A stretch of DNA of 34,910 nucleotides, taken from positions 1 to 34,910 of the forward strand of contig JAPLEB010000092.1 of the NCBI GenBank assembly GCA_026391555.1, given 5' to 3'. Below the pieces are notes generated by a model. The model saw only the letters and a program-made list of their open reading frames with translations, searched no databases and was not told the origin of the DNA. Shown in pieces: positions 9,013 to 17,202 of this stretch. The number at the start of each line of letters is the position of its first letter. The first letter of the stretch is position 1. The translations under genes were made by a program, and so were the position numbers. Origin of the DNA: Bacteroidia bacterium (GTDB taxonomy: Bacteria > Bacteroidota > Bacteroidia > Bacteroidales > VadinHA17).

Positions 9013-9020
9013 TATATTTG
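9013..9020 (+). promoter_or_regulatory. -7 promoter box before the ClC-like stump and glyA
   Basis: TATATTTG matches TAnnTTTG. Transcription would be expected to begin only a few bases before the ATG at 9028, so the short ORF there would have almost no leader. glyA, starting at 9183, would have a leader of about 155 nt. Confidence 0.4.
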
Positions 9021-9027
9021 CATAATT

Positions 9028-9186
9028 ATGTTCAGAAATCGTTTTTTCAGAAATATTTTTCATTTTATGCTAATTGATATTGATCAGGTTAAGTTAGTTT
9101 ACTTCCTTAGTCTGGTTGTTGGATTACTCAGTGCCCTTGCAGCGGCATTACTTAAGAATAACAATCTTAAAAATTATTTAATATGA
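9028..9186 (+). pseudogene. Short ORF resembling the N-terminus of a ClC chloride channel
   Basis: The 52-codon ORF encodes a basic N-terminus (MFRNRFFRN) followed by one hydrophobic segment ending in LSLVVGLLSALAAALLKN. That segment resembles the first helix of Bacteroidota ClC-family chloride channels, which as I recall read much like LVVGxLSGLAAVLLKNL. The similarity stops after LLKN, and the frame ends at a TGA that overlaps the glyA ATG (ATGA). The likeliest reading is the stump of a deleted channel gene. Alternatively it is a small membrane protein or a leader ORF whose translation couples to glyA. The ClC resemblance is from memory and not tested. Confidence 0.45.
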
Positions 9187-10463
9187 AAAGAGATACATTG
9201 ATTTTTGACCTTATTGAAAAGGAACGTCAGCGCCAGATAAACGGAATAGAGTTAATCGCTTCTGAAAATTTTGTCAGTCCACAGGTACTCGAAGCAATGG
9301 GATCGGTAATGACAAACAAATATGCTGAGGGTTATCCTGGTCATCGATATTATGGTGGTTGTGAGATTGTTGACCAATCAGAGCAGATTGCTATAGACCG
9401 GTTGAAACAACTGTTTGATGCCGAATATGCTAATGTACAGCCTCATTCCGGAGCACAGGCTAATATGGCAGTATTTATAACTGTGCTTAAACCCGGAGAT
9501 ACTTTCATGGGATTGAATCTGGCACATGGCGGACATCTTTCTCACGGTTCACCTGTTAATTCCTCAGGTCTGTTTTACAAGCCTGTTGCTTACAGTGTCA
9601 AAGAGGAAACAGGTTTAGTGGATTATGATATGATGGAAGAGACTGCTCTTAAAGAGAAGCCAAAGATGATAATAGGAGGGGCATCGGCCTATTCGCGCGA
9701 TTGGGATTATGAAAGAATGAGAAAGATCGCGGACATGATCGGAGCTATTTTTGTAGTTGATATGGCACATCCGGCAGGATTGATAGCTGCAGGGTTGCTC
9801 AAAAATCCACTGAAATTTGCTCATATTGTAACTTCAACAACCCATAAGACACTTCGTGGGCCAAGAGGCGGAATCATTCTTATGGGTAAGGATTTTGTTA
9901 ATCCATGGGGTATTACCACCCCAAAAGGAGAGGTAAGAATGATGTCCTCGCTGTTGAACTCAGCCGTTTTTCCAGGTATCCAGGGAGGTCCTCTTGAGCA
10001 TGTAATAGCCTCTAAAGCAGTCTCTTTCGGGGAAGCCCTCGATCCGGGGTTCAGGGAATATCAGGCAAGAGTTAAAAAAAATGCTTGTGTAATGGCTAAA
10101 GCTTTTATGGACAAAGGTTATAAAGTTATTTCTGATGGCACTGACAACCATCTGATGTTAATTGATCTCAGAACCAAAATTCCTGAAATATCGGGGAAAA
10201 AGGTTGAAAACACCCTTGTGCTTTCCCATATTGCTGTAAACAAGAATATGGTCCCGTTTGACAGCCGGTCACCGTTCCTTACTTCCGGATTAAGAGTTGG
10301 CACACCGGCGATTACAACCAGGGGGCTTAAAGAAGAACATATGGGAGTGATTGTTGACCTTATTGATGAAGTTATTTCAAATATTGAAAATGAAGCCGTT
10401 ATTGCAAGGGTAGGAGAGAAAGTGATTAACATGATGAAATCTTTTCCTCTCTTTTCAATGTGA
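9183..10463 (+). CDS. glyA: Serine hydroxymethyltransferase
   Basis: The 426-residue enzyme interconverts serine and glycine while moving a one-carbon unit to tetrahydrofolate, in the cytoplasm, using pyridoxal phosphate. Family signatures are all present: [11 protein letters not shown] near 22-32, [16 protein letters not shown] near 46-61, [12 protein letters not shown] near 86-97, the substrate loop [27 protein letters not shown] near 193-204, and the PLP-lysine motif [13 protein letters not shown] with K222. The length is normal. The start codon overlaps the stop of the preceding short ORF (ATGA). The downstream response-regulator gene is 91 nt away and has its own promoter box. Confidence 0.98.
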   Translation: MKRDTLIFDLIEKERQRQINGIELIASENFVSPQVLEAMGSVMTNKYAEGYPGHRYYGGCEIVDQSEQIAIDRLKQLFDAEYANVQPHSGAQANMAVFITVLKPGDTFMGLNLAHGGHLSHGSPVNSSGLFYKPVAYSVKEETGLVDYDMMEETALKEKPKMIIGGASAYSRDWDYERMRKIADMIGAIFVVDMAHPAGLIAAGLLKNPLKFAHIVTSTTHKTLRGPRGGIILMGKDFVNPWGITTPKGEVRMMSSLLNSAVFPGIQGGPLEHVIASKAVSFGEALDPGFREYQARVKKNACVMAKAFMDKGYKVISDGTDNHLMLIDLRTKIPEISGKKVENTLVLSHIAVNKNMVPFDSRSPFLTSGLRVGTPAITTRGLKEEHMGVIVDLIDEVISNIENEAVIARVGEKVINMMKSFPLFSM

Positions 10464-10518
10464 TTCTGACTGAATAATTCCTGATTTATCAAATTTTAGC
10501 TGATTATGATTTTTATTA

Positions 10519-10526
10519 TAACTTTG
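10519..10526 (+). promoter_or_regulatory. -7 promoter box before the response regulator
   Basis: TAACTTTG fits TAnnTTTG, 28 nt upstream of the ATG at 10555. No clear -33 element was found. Confidence 0.4.
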
Positions 10527-10554
10527 TATTTGCCCATTATCAATCATATTATCG

Positions 10555-10947
10555 ATGAATAACCAGAAACTTATTTTTATTGTTGATGACGATCCAATTA
10601 TTAACATGTTGGTTGTTAAGCGGTTTACATCTGAGGGTTACCGTCTGGAGGCTTTTGCCTATGGTGAAGATTGCCTGAAAGCACTTGACAAAAATCCCGA
10701 CCTTATAATTCTCGACTATTTTTTCGTTAATAATGACCGGAAGGTTATGAATGGAATGGAGGTCTTCGACAAGATAAAGGAAATGAAACCCGATACTCCG
10801 GTTATCATGCTTTCAGGTCAGGAAAAAGGAGAGATAGTTCTTGAGCTTGCACGAAAAGGGATTGATGATTATATTATTAAAGACAATAATCTTATTGATA
10901 ATCTGCATATTGCAATAAAAGAATTATTTGAGAGGATACAATTATAA
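10555..10947 (+). CDS. Receiver-only response regulator
   Basis: The 130-residue protein is a single receiver domain. Acidic pocket residues sit in VDDDP (11-13), the phosphoacceptor is D54 in LIILDYFF, the switch Ser is S87 in VIMLSG, and the conserved Lys is K109 in YIIKD. There is no output domain, so it must act through a partner protein or as a phosphorelay intermediate, like CheY- or Spo0F-type proteins. No histidine kinase lies in the window. It is the last gene before the PUL and is oriented the same way, but 160 nt and a separate promoter-leader module lie between it and the first PUL gene. A link to PUL control is possible but unsupported. Confidence 0.93.
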   Translation: MNNQKLIFIVDDDPIINMLVVKRFTSEGYRLEAFAYGEDCLKALDKNPDLIILDYFFVNNDRKVMNGMEVFDKIKEMKPDTPVIMLSGQEKGEIVLELARKGIDDYIIKDNNLIDNLHIAIKELFERIQL

Positions 10948-11018
10948 AAAGACGTGAAAAACGTAACCTTCTATATGTCTGATATTCAATTAAACAAAAA
11001 TCAGGGAGGGAGGATAAA

Positions 11019-11093
11019 ATTAGGTTTTTGAAAATCATCTATATATATTTGTGTCAAACAACGGCACCAAAAAAAAGTATTTAGAGGTGTCCT
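11019..11093 (+). promoter_or_regulatory. Promoter plus 5' leader hairpin, copy 2, at the head of the PUL
   Basis: This is the second copy of the module at 175-250. It carries ATTAGGTTTTT at 11019-11029, TATATTTG at 11044-11051, and hairpin arms GGCACC (11063-11068) and GGTGTC (11086-11091) with a 17-nt loop ending TTTAGA. Compared with copy 1, one stem pair changes from U-G to C-G and another from G-C to G-U, so pairing is kept. The ATG of the sulfatase follows 16 nt after the hairpin. It is the strongest candidate control element for the PUL. Confidence 0.6.
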
Positions 11094-11107
11094 TATAATA
11101 TTTTTAT

Positions 11108-12481
11108 ATGCTAAATTTATTAACAAAAGGAATTTTACCCATATCATGCATAACTTTAGCTTCGGTAAACGCTGTTGAAGGAAAAGAGAAACCCAACATC
11201 ATCCTGATTCTTACTGATGATATGGGTTTTAGCGACATTGGTTGCTATGGTGGCAATTTTGCGCCTACGCCCAATCTCGATAAGATGGCCCGGGAGGGAA
11301 TCAGGTTCACCCAATATTACAGTGCCTCACCTATTTGCTCACCCTCACGGGTTGGTATCTTAACCGGGATGGCTCCTGCCAGTTGGAACATTACCAGCTT
11401 TCTGCACGAAAAGGCAGAAAACCGAAAATGTGAACAAGCCGACTTCCTGAGTTCGTCGGCGTCTTCCATTGCCCGGACAATTAAAACAGCAGGTTATACA
11501 ACCGGACACTTTGGTAAGTGGCACATGGGGGGCGGCCGCGACGTGGATAATGCACCAGGAATCAAATCGTATGGTTTCGACGAGTACTCGAGCACGTGGG
11601 AAAGCCCCGATCCAGACCCGTTGATTACGGCCTCCAATTGGATATGGAGCGATATAGACAGTGTAAAACGTTGGAATCGCACGGCATATTTTGTCGATAA
11701 AACCCTCGATTTTTTGACGCGACACAAAGATCAGCCCTGTTACATCAACCTTTGGCCCGACGATGTTCATACACCATGGGTGCCCAGTCAGGAGCGATTT
11801 GGAAATTACCCCAATGGACCGGAGGAGGAACGTAAATTCCGTGCTGTACTTGATGAATACGACCGGCAAATGGGTCGTTTGCTCGAAGGTCTGAAACAAC
11901 TGCGAATTGATGATAACACCATAGTAATTTTTACCAGCGACAACGGACCATTACCCAGTTTTAAGGGTGGCCGTTCTGGAGGTTATCGTGGTTCAAAAAT
12001 GTCGTTATACGAAGGCGGTACCTGTATGCCATTCATCGTACGCTGGCCCGGGCATGTTCCGTCAGGGAAAGTCGACCAGCAATCGGTATTGTCGGCCAAC
12101 GACCTGTTCCCAACCTTTTGTGCACTGGCCGGAGCTAAAATGCCAACGGGCTTTGCTTTCAGCGGAAAAGATAAAAGTCCGGTATTCCTTGGAAAATCGT
12201 CTAAAGAAAGCAGGACTTTTTATTGGGAATATGGTCGGAACGATAAATCATTCGGCTTTCCGAAAGGACTCGACCGCAGCCCCAACCTCGCTATCCGTGA
12301 AGGAAACTGGAAACTGCTGATAAATTTTGACGGAACCGGGGTCGAACTCTATAATCTCGAAACCGATAGAAAGGAAACGACCAATCTGGTTTCAGAAAGC
12401 CCGAAGCTGGCCGAAAAACTTAAAACAAAACTACTGGCCTGGAGAAATTCTATGCCTAAGCTGCCTTCAGATTCAAAATAG
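11108..12481 (+). CDS. Secreted S1-family sulfatase (Cys-type)
   Basis: This 457-residue enzyme hydrolyses sulfate esters, most likely on a polysaccharide or oligosaccharide. A signal peptide covers about 1-24, and the protein should be periplasmic or surface-exposed. Metal-binding Asp residues lie in LTDDMGFSDIG (37-38). The formylglycine motif is CSPSR (C77 to R81), followed by VGILTG; C77 must be converted to formylglycine by a maturase encoded elsewhere. FGKWHMGGG and FTSDNGP supply further active-site residues. The C-terminal part (LAIREGNWKLLI, ELYNLETDRKETTNL) is the usual S1 subdomain. It is the first PUL gene, 56 nt before susC. The substrate and S1 subfamily cannot be fixed from sequence alone. 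Confidence 0.93.
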   Translation: MLNLLTKGILPISCITLASVNAVEGKEKPNIILILTDDMGFSDIGCYGGNFAPTPNLDKMAREGIRFTQYYSASPICSPSRVGILTGMAPASWNITSFLHEKAENRKCEQADFLSSSASSIARTIKTAGYTTGHFGKWHMGGGRDVDNAPGIKSYGFDEYSSTWESPDPDPLITASNWIWSDIDSVKRWNRTAYFVDKTLDFLTRHKDQPCYINLWPDDVHTPWVPSQERFGNYPNGPEEERKFRAVLDEYDRQMGRLLEGLKQLRIDDNTIVIFTSDNGPLPSFKGGRSGGYRGSKMSLYEGGTCMPFIVRWPGHVPSGKVDQQSVLSANDLFPTFCALAGAKMPTGFAFSGKDKSPVFLGKSSKESRTFYWEYGRNDKSFGFPKGLDRSPNLAIREGNWKLLINFDGTGVELYNLETDRKETTNLVSESPKLAEKLKTKLLAWRNSMPKLPSDSK

Positions 12482-12537
12482 AAAAAATGCTTTTCAACCG
12501 AAAAATACCTTAATTTGCACACAAACTCCAAATTTAT

Positions 12538-15420
12538 ATGAAATACGAAAAGAAAACAAGAAAATTACGGTGGTGTTTTCTGCTGTGTTGTTTGTTCGCC
12601 TGCCCCAATCTGACATGGGCACAGCAAATTGCCGAAGAACCGGCACAACAAACAGCTGTAGAAACGTCTAAAGTAGAAAATGAACCATTAGATTTAATTT
12701 TTAGGAAAATCGATGCGGTAGATTTCAACGGATCAGCTTATACTATAAGCGGTGACCAAATCCGTAATTTGCCGGTTACCAGCTTAACAAACCTGTTGGC
12801 AGGTATTGTGCCTGGCTTTTATTCACGGCAATCGGAAGGAGGGATGGCAAACGAAAGTGCCAATTTTTGGATTCGCGGAATCCGTACTTATTCCGAAGGT
12901 GTATTGGTCTTGATCGATGGGCAGGAAAGGACTTTTAGCACTTTATCTTCTCATGAAATTGAATCCATTACCGTCCTGAAGGATGCTGCAGCTACCGTAT
13001 TATATGGCATGCGTGCCACAAACGGGGCTATTCTGGTCAATACCCGTAAGGGCCGAATAGGCAAACCTTCTGTAGAGTTAACCACTCAGTTTATTTATCA
13101 GCAGCCTATCAGCATGCTGAAGCCGCTGAATGCATTGGGTTATGCTGAAAATTACAATACGGCGGTAAAAAATGACAATTTGGACGAGACTAACCTGTAT
13201 TCTCAATATTACCTTTCGCGGTACCGTAACCGCGACGGTGTAAATACCGAAATATATCCCGACATCAACTGGTCAGATGAATACTATAATAAAAATACTT
13301 CGTTGCAGCGGTATAATCTGAATGTATCAGGAGGATCGGAACGCAACCGCTACTTTATTAATGCAGGATTCCTTACCCAGTCGGGCATGTTTAATACAGA
13401 CGATGAATTTTCATATAATACCAACAATAATACTGACCGCTTTAATGTGCGTTCTAATGTTGAGTTCGATGTAACCTCCACAACGCTGCTGGCGGTCGAT
13501 TTGTATGTCTGGCACGAAAAGCAAAACAATCCGGGGGGCGATTATGTAACAGCTTATAATGGTTTGGTAACCACTGCTCCCAATTCTTTCCCGGCGTACA
13601 TTGTCGATAATGGTAACTATGTCGATCAGAGCGGTAATGCCATTGTAAGTATTAATAATAAAATTATTGCAGGTAACGGTATAAGCACTAACCCCTGGGC
13701 TTTATTAAACCGAAGTGGTTACACTGCATTGGAAAAAGTGTATGGTTCGTTCCGTGCTCAGCTCACACAAGACCTCTCGGCCTTGATAAAAGGGTTGAAA
13801 GTGTCGGCTATCTTCTCTATGGACTCTGAAACGCAGGCTTCAGCTGAGCGTACGAAAGGATTTGCTTACTATCAGGTAGTTGATCCCGCGAATGTGAACG
13901 TACTGAAAAAAACGGGAACAGATGCGAAAATGTCTAACTCCGTTTCCGGTAAAAATTCAAACAGACGCACCTCATTGGATATGCAGCTCTCGTATGCTCG
14001 CCAGTTTGGGCGGAATGGCATTTCGGCTTTGGCTTTCTTTAACCAATATGAAAATGCAAATGAGGTAAGTATCCCTACTCGTTTTCAAGGCGCCGGAGCA
14101 TGGTTGAACTATAATTTCGATAAACGTTATGGTCTCGATTTGATGATGAGTAACCAGGGATGCTATGTTTTCGCCCCCGGTCATCGTTTTGGTTTCTTCC
14201 CCACAGTAGCCGCCGGTTGGACTGTTTCTAACGAACCATTCTTTGAAAGTGTCAAAGGTTTTATACCTTACTTGAAGATGAAAGCATCGTATGGAATCCT
14301 GGGAAGTTACCGTGGTGTTTCTGAGTTCCGTTATATGGATCGTTTAAGAGCGACAACCAATATTTATAATTTTGGAAATACCATGACCAACGCTAATGGA
14401 TACGTTGAAGATATTATTACTAACCCCGGTCTTACTTGGGAGAAATCGAAACAAGCCAATGTGGGCGTCGAAACAAAATTGTTTAAAAATCAGTTGTCGG
14501 TTTCGGCCGAATATTTCCGCGACAACCGTTCCGATATCTACATGACCAATAATCGTGTCAGCTCTATTTTGGGGACTGTTGTCAACGTCGAACAAAATAT
14601 CGGGGCGATGTACACCAATGGATTTGATATTGCCGCGATGTGGAACTCTAAAATCGGAGAAGTGGGTTATACCATAGGGGGTACTTATTCTTTTTCTCTG
14701 AATAAGGTCACTGCTTCGGGTGAAGTCGATCAGCCTTATCCATGGTTATCGGATGTTGGATATTCAAGGGGAGTAAAACGCGGTTATATTGCCGATGGAT
14801 TTTTTAATTCTTACAATGAAATAGCGGCAGCTCCTACTCACACCTTCTCAGAAGTGCATCCGGGTGATATCCGCTATAAAGATATTAGCGGCGATGGTAT
14901 TATCGATACCGACGACAAGGTGCCTCTCGGATATGATGATACACCTAATATATTTTATGGCAGTACACTCGGTATATCGTACAAAGGTTTTGGTATTAAT
15001 GCTTTGCTTCAGGGTGCAGCCCGGGTATCTCGCACTATTCAAGACCTGGTAGCTTTCCCTTTCATTTCAAAAGGAAATATTTACGAGAACCAACTCGATT
15101 ACTGGACGCCCGAATATCAAACGTCAGAGCTACCGGTTGTTTCGACTATTAATTCGGGAAATGTTAACAATACACAAATCTCTTCGTTCTGGATCAGGGA
15201 TGCCGATTATCTGCGTCTAAAAATGTTAGAACTTTATTACGATTTTCCGAAATCGGCATCTGAAAAGGCTTTTGTAAAAAATATTCGGTTGTTTGCAAAC
15301 GGATATAACATATTTACCTTGACAAACTATAATAGTCAGTTGGATCCAGAGGCTAATGCGAATGGTTCGGGTATGCCGATTACCCGGAATGTCAGTTTAG
15401 GTTGTTCCATTAAATTTTAA
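12538..15420 (+). CDS. SusC-like TonB-dependent outer-membrane transporter, short N-terminal form
   Basis: The 960-residue protein imports glycan oligomers across the outer membrane with TonB energy. After a signal peptide (about 1-29, ending TWAQ) there is no recognisable carboxypeptidase-regulatory-like domain. A short segment NEPLDLIFRKIDAVDF (about 48-63) stands where the usual VVVGYGTQ box would be and probably serves as the TonB box region. The plug domain follows (NLLAGIVPGFYSRQ, FWIRGIRTYSEGVLVLIDGQ, ESITVLKDAAATVLYGMRATNGAILVNTRKG), then a 22-strand barrel with a Ca-binding-like loop DISGDGIIDTDDKVPLGY. It pairs with the SusD gene 6 nt downstream. Confidence 0.96.
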   Translation: MKYEKKTRKLRWCFLLCCLFACPNLTWAQQIAEEPAQQTAVETSKVENEPLDLIFRKIDAVDFNGSAYTISGDQIRNLPVTSLTNLLAGIVPGFYSRQSEGGMANESANFWIRGIRTYSEGVLVLIDGQERTFSTLSSHEIESITVLKDAAATVLYGMRATNGAILVNTRKGRIGKPSVELTTQFIYQQPISMLKPLNALGYAENYNTAVKNDNLDETNLYSQYYLSRYRNRDGVNTEIYPDINWSDEYYNKNTSLQRYNLNVSGGSERNRYFINAGFLTQSGMFNTDDEFSYNTNNNTDRFNVRSNVEFDVTSTTLLAVDLYVWHEKQNNPGGDYVTAYNGLVTTAPNSFPAYIVDNGNYVDQSGNAIVSINNKIIAGNGISTNPWALLNRSGYTALEKVYGSFRAQLTQDLSALIKGLKVSAIFSMDSETQASAERTKGFAYYQVVDPANVNVLKKTGTDAKMSNSVSGKNSNRRTSLDMQLSYARQFGRNGISALAFFNQYENANEVSIPTRFQGAGAWLNYNFDKRYGLDLMMSNQGCYVFAPGHRFGFFPTVAAGWTVSNEPFFESVKGFIPYLKMKASYGILGSYRGVSEFRYMDRLRATTNIYNFGNTMTNANGYVEDIITNPGLTWEKSKQANVGVETKLFKNQLSVSAEYFRDNRSDIYMTNNRVSSILGTVVNVEQNIGAMYTNGFDIAAMWNSKIGEVGYTIGGTYSFSLNKVTASGEVDQPYPWLSDVGYSRGVKRGYIADGFFNSYNEIAAAPTHTFSEVHPGDIRYKDISGDGIIDTDDKVPLGYDDTPNIFYGSTLGISYKGFGINALLQGAARVSRTIQDLVAFPFISKGNIYENQLDYWTPEYQTSELPVVSTINSGNVNNTQISSFWIRDADYLRLKMLELYYDFPKSASEKAFVKNIRLFANGYNIFTLTNYNSQLDPEANANGSGMPITRNVSLGCSIKF

Positions 15421-15426
15421 CAGGCT

Positions 15427-17169
15427 ATGAGAAAAAAACTTATAATATTAGTGATATCATTTACTACGTTATTATTAACAAGGTGCGAATATCTGGATGA
15501 AAAACCTTATGACTGGGCGCAACCTGATGATGTATTTACAGACGAAAGTAATTATATGCGGCCAATAAATCAGGCTTACTCGTATATGAAAGGTGGGTTT
15601 GACCGGATTTCCAGCTCATTTCTCGATGCTGCTACCGACGATGGGATTGGCACCGTGAGCGGATCGTCTATTTATCTTCTGTCAAGTGGCTTTGTAACCT
15701 CCAGCAGTCCTGTTGAAGGCTGTTGGGATCAATCGTATAAAGGGATACGGCAAGCTTTGTTTGTTCAGAAAAACCTGGCAGAACAAAAGCTGATTTTGAC
15801 TAAAAAAACCGAATTGGAGGTGGCCATCATCAAATCGGTTTATTCCGGTGAAATGTATGCGTTGCGGGCACTCTATGAATTTGATTTGCTGAGACATTAT
15901 GGTGGTTACCCCATTATAGACAAATATTATTTATTTGATGATCCGGAAATAGCTCAAAAAACAAGAGACTCTTTTGAGGATTGCGTAATAAGTATTGTAA
16001 ATATCTGCGATTCCGCGATCAAGTATTTGGACGTGGAGCCTTCAAGCGGGTCCTACGGACGGATGAGTAAAGGTATGGCCATGGCTATTAAAGCTAAAAC
16101 GCTGGTATATTCGGCCAGTCCGTTATTTAATCAGCCGGGAAATTCCAATCCGTTGACAGGGTATGCCGGGATTACCGATGCAGACGTGAAGACTCGTTGG
16201 GAAGCTGCAGCTGCAGCCTGTGCGGCCGTTATTAACCTGAAAAAGTCAACCGGCACCAGCAAATACGTTTTGTACGCTGCTGCTAACGCGTATGAAAAGT
16301 TGTTTGTTACCTGTCCCAACGATGAGTATATTGTGTTTAGAGCGGCCCCTAAGTCGAACGATTTGGAGAACCGCCAATATCCACCTTCGATTTCAAATAA
16401 TTCGGGTGGAGGTACGGTTCCTTCCCAGGAATTTGTTGATGCCTTCACCAACGCTGACGGTTCTGATTATGTTCGGGGCATTCCGGCAAATCAATATACC
16501 TCGCGTGATCCCCGTTTAAGCGTAATTGTTGGGTATAACGGCTCTACATACGGTCTCCGCGGTAAAATCTATACAAAAACCGGCACCGGCGCTACGCTGG
16601 ATGCGTTGAATTCGGTAGACGATAAATCAACCAATACCGGTTATTATTTGCGCAAGTTTCTTGATACGAACGTGAGTTTTTCTGTAGTTCCACCCGCTAC
16701 GGCATTTCATCTGTTCCCTATAATACGCCTGGCAGACATCTATTTGCTGTATGCCGAAGCGATGAATGAGGCTTACGATGGTATAGATGTAGACCCCAAA
16801 GGTTACGGTCTTACGGCAAAAGGTGCGATAGGAAAGGTGCGTATACGTGCCGGATTTCCTCTTGCTACCGATAAATATTTGTTAGGGGTAACTACACGTG
16901 TACAGATGCGTGAGAAAATTAAAAACGAGCGTCGTATCGAGCTCTGCTTCGAAGAACAACGTTATTTCGATTTAAGACGGTGGATGGATGGTGCTAAATT
17001 GGCCCAACCAATTAACGGGATACGCATTGAGGATAATAGTGGAACCTTGAATTACAGTTATTTTGAGGTTGATGCACAACGTAAGTTTGATACAAAAATG
17101 TACCTGCATCCTATACCGCTGAGTGAAATAAAAATTTCAACGGGGTTAGATCAAAACCCCGGTTGGTAA
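15427..17169 (+). CDS. SusD-like surface glycan-binding lipoprotein
   Basis: The 580-residue lipoprotein caps the barrel of the preceding SusC-like transporter and helps capture glycan. The signal peptide ends in a lipid-attachment cysteine (LLTRC, C20) followed by EYLDEKP. The SusD fold is shown by YLDEKP near the mature N-terminus, the TPR-like helices (EMYALRALYEFDLLRHYGG), the central MAMAIKAKTLVYSASPLFN segment, and the C-terminal ERRIELCFEEQRYFDLRRW signature, then LHPIPLSEIK. It starts 6 nt after susC, so the two are surely co-transcribed. Confidence 0.96.
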   Translation: MRKKLIILVISFTTLLLTRCEYLDEKPYDWAQPDDVFTDESNYMRPINQAYSYMKGGFDRISSSFLDAATDDGIGTVSGSSIYLLSSGFVTSSSPVEGCWDQSYKGIRQALFVQKNLAEQKLILTKKTELEVAIIKSVYSGEMYALRALYEFDLLRHYGGYPIIDKYYLFDDPEIAQKTRDSFEDCVISIVNICDSAIKYLDVEPSSGSYGRMSKGMAMAIKAKTLVYSASPLFNQPGNSNPLTGYAGITDADVKTRWEAAAAACAAVINLKKSTGTSKYVLYAAANAYEKLFVTCPNDEYIVFRAAPKSNDLENRQYPPSISNNSGGGTVPSQEFVDAFTNADGSDYVRGIPANQYTSRDPRLSVIVGYNGSTYGLRGKIYTKTGTGATLDALNSVDDKSTNTGYYLRKFLDTNVSFSVVPPATAFHLFPIIRLADIYLLYAEAMNEAYDGIDVDPKGYGLTAKGAIGKVRIRAGFPLATDKYLLGVTTRVQMREKIKNERRIELCFEEQRYFDLRRWMDGAKLAQPINGIRIEDNSGTLNYSYFEVDAQRKFDTKMYLHPIPLSEIKISTGLDQNPGW

Positions 17170-17202
17170 ACATGTTTAAGCAATAAAATTTAAAAAAAAC
17201 AT

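Noticed and set aside
11360-11899. A 179-codon minus-strand ORF inside the first sulfatase
   Set aside because: It lies entirely antisense to a gene with clear family motifs, has no recognisable domain or signal, and is explained by the GC content of the overlapping codons.
12482-12537. A separate promoter for the first SusC (TTAATTTG near 12509)
   Set aside because: It deviates from TAnnTTTG at the second position and no -33 element is visible. Co-transcription from the upstream module explains the gene equally well.
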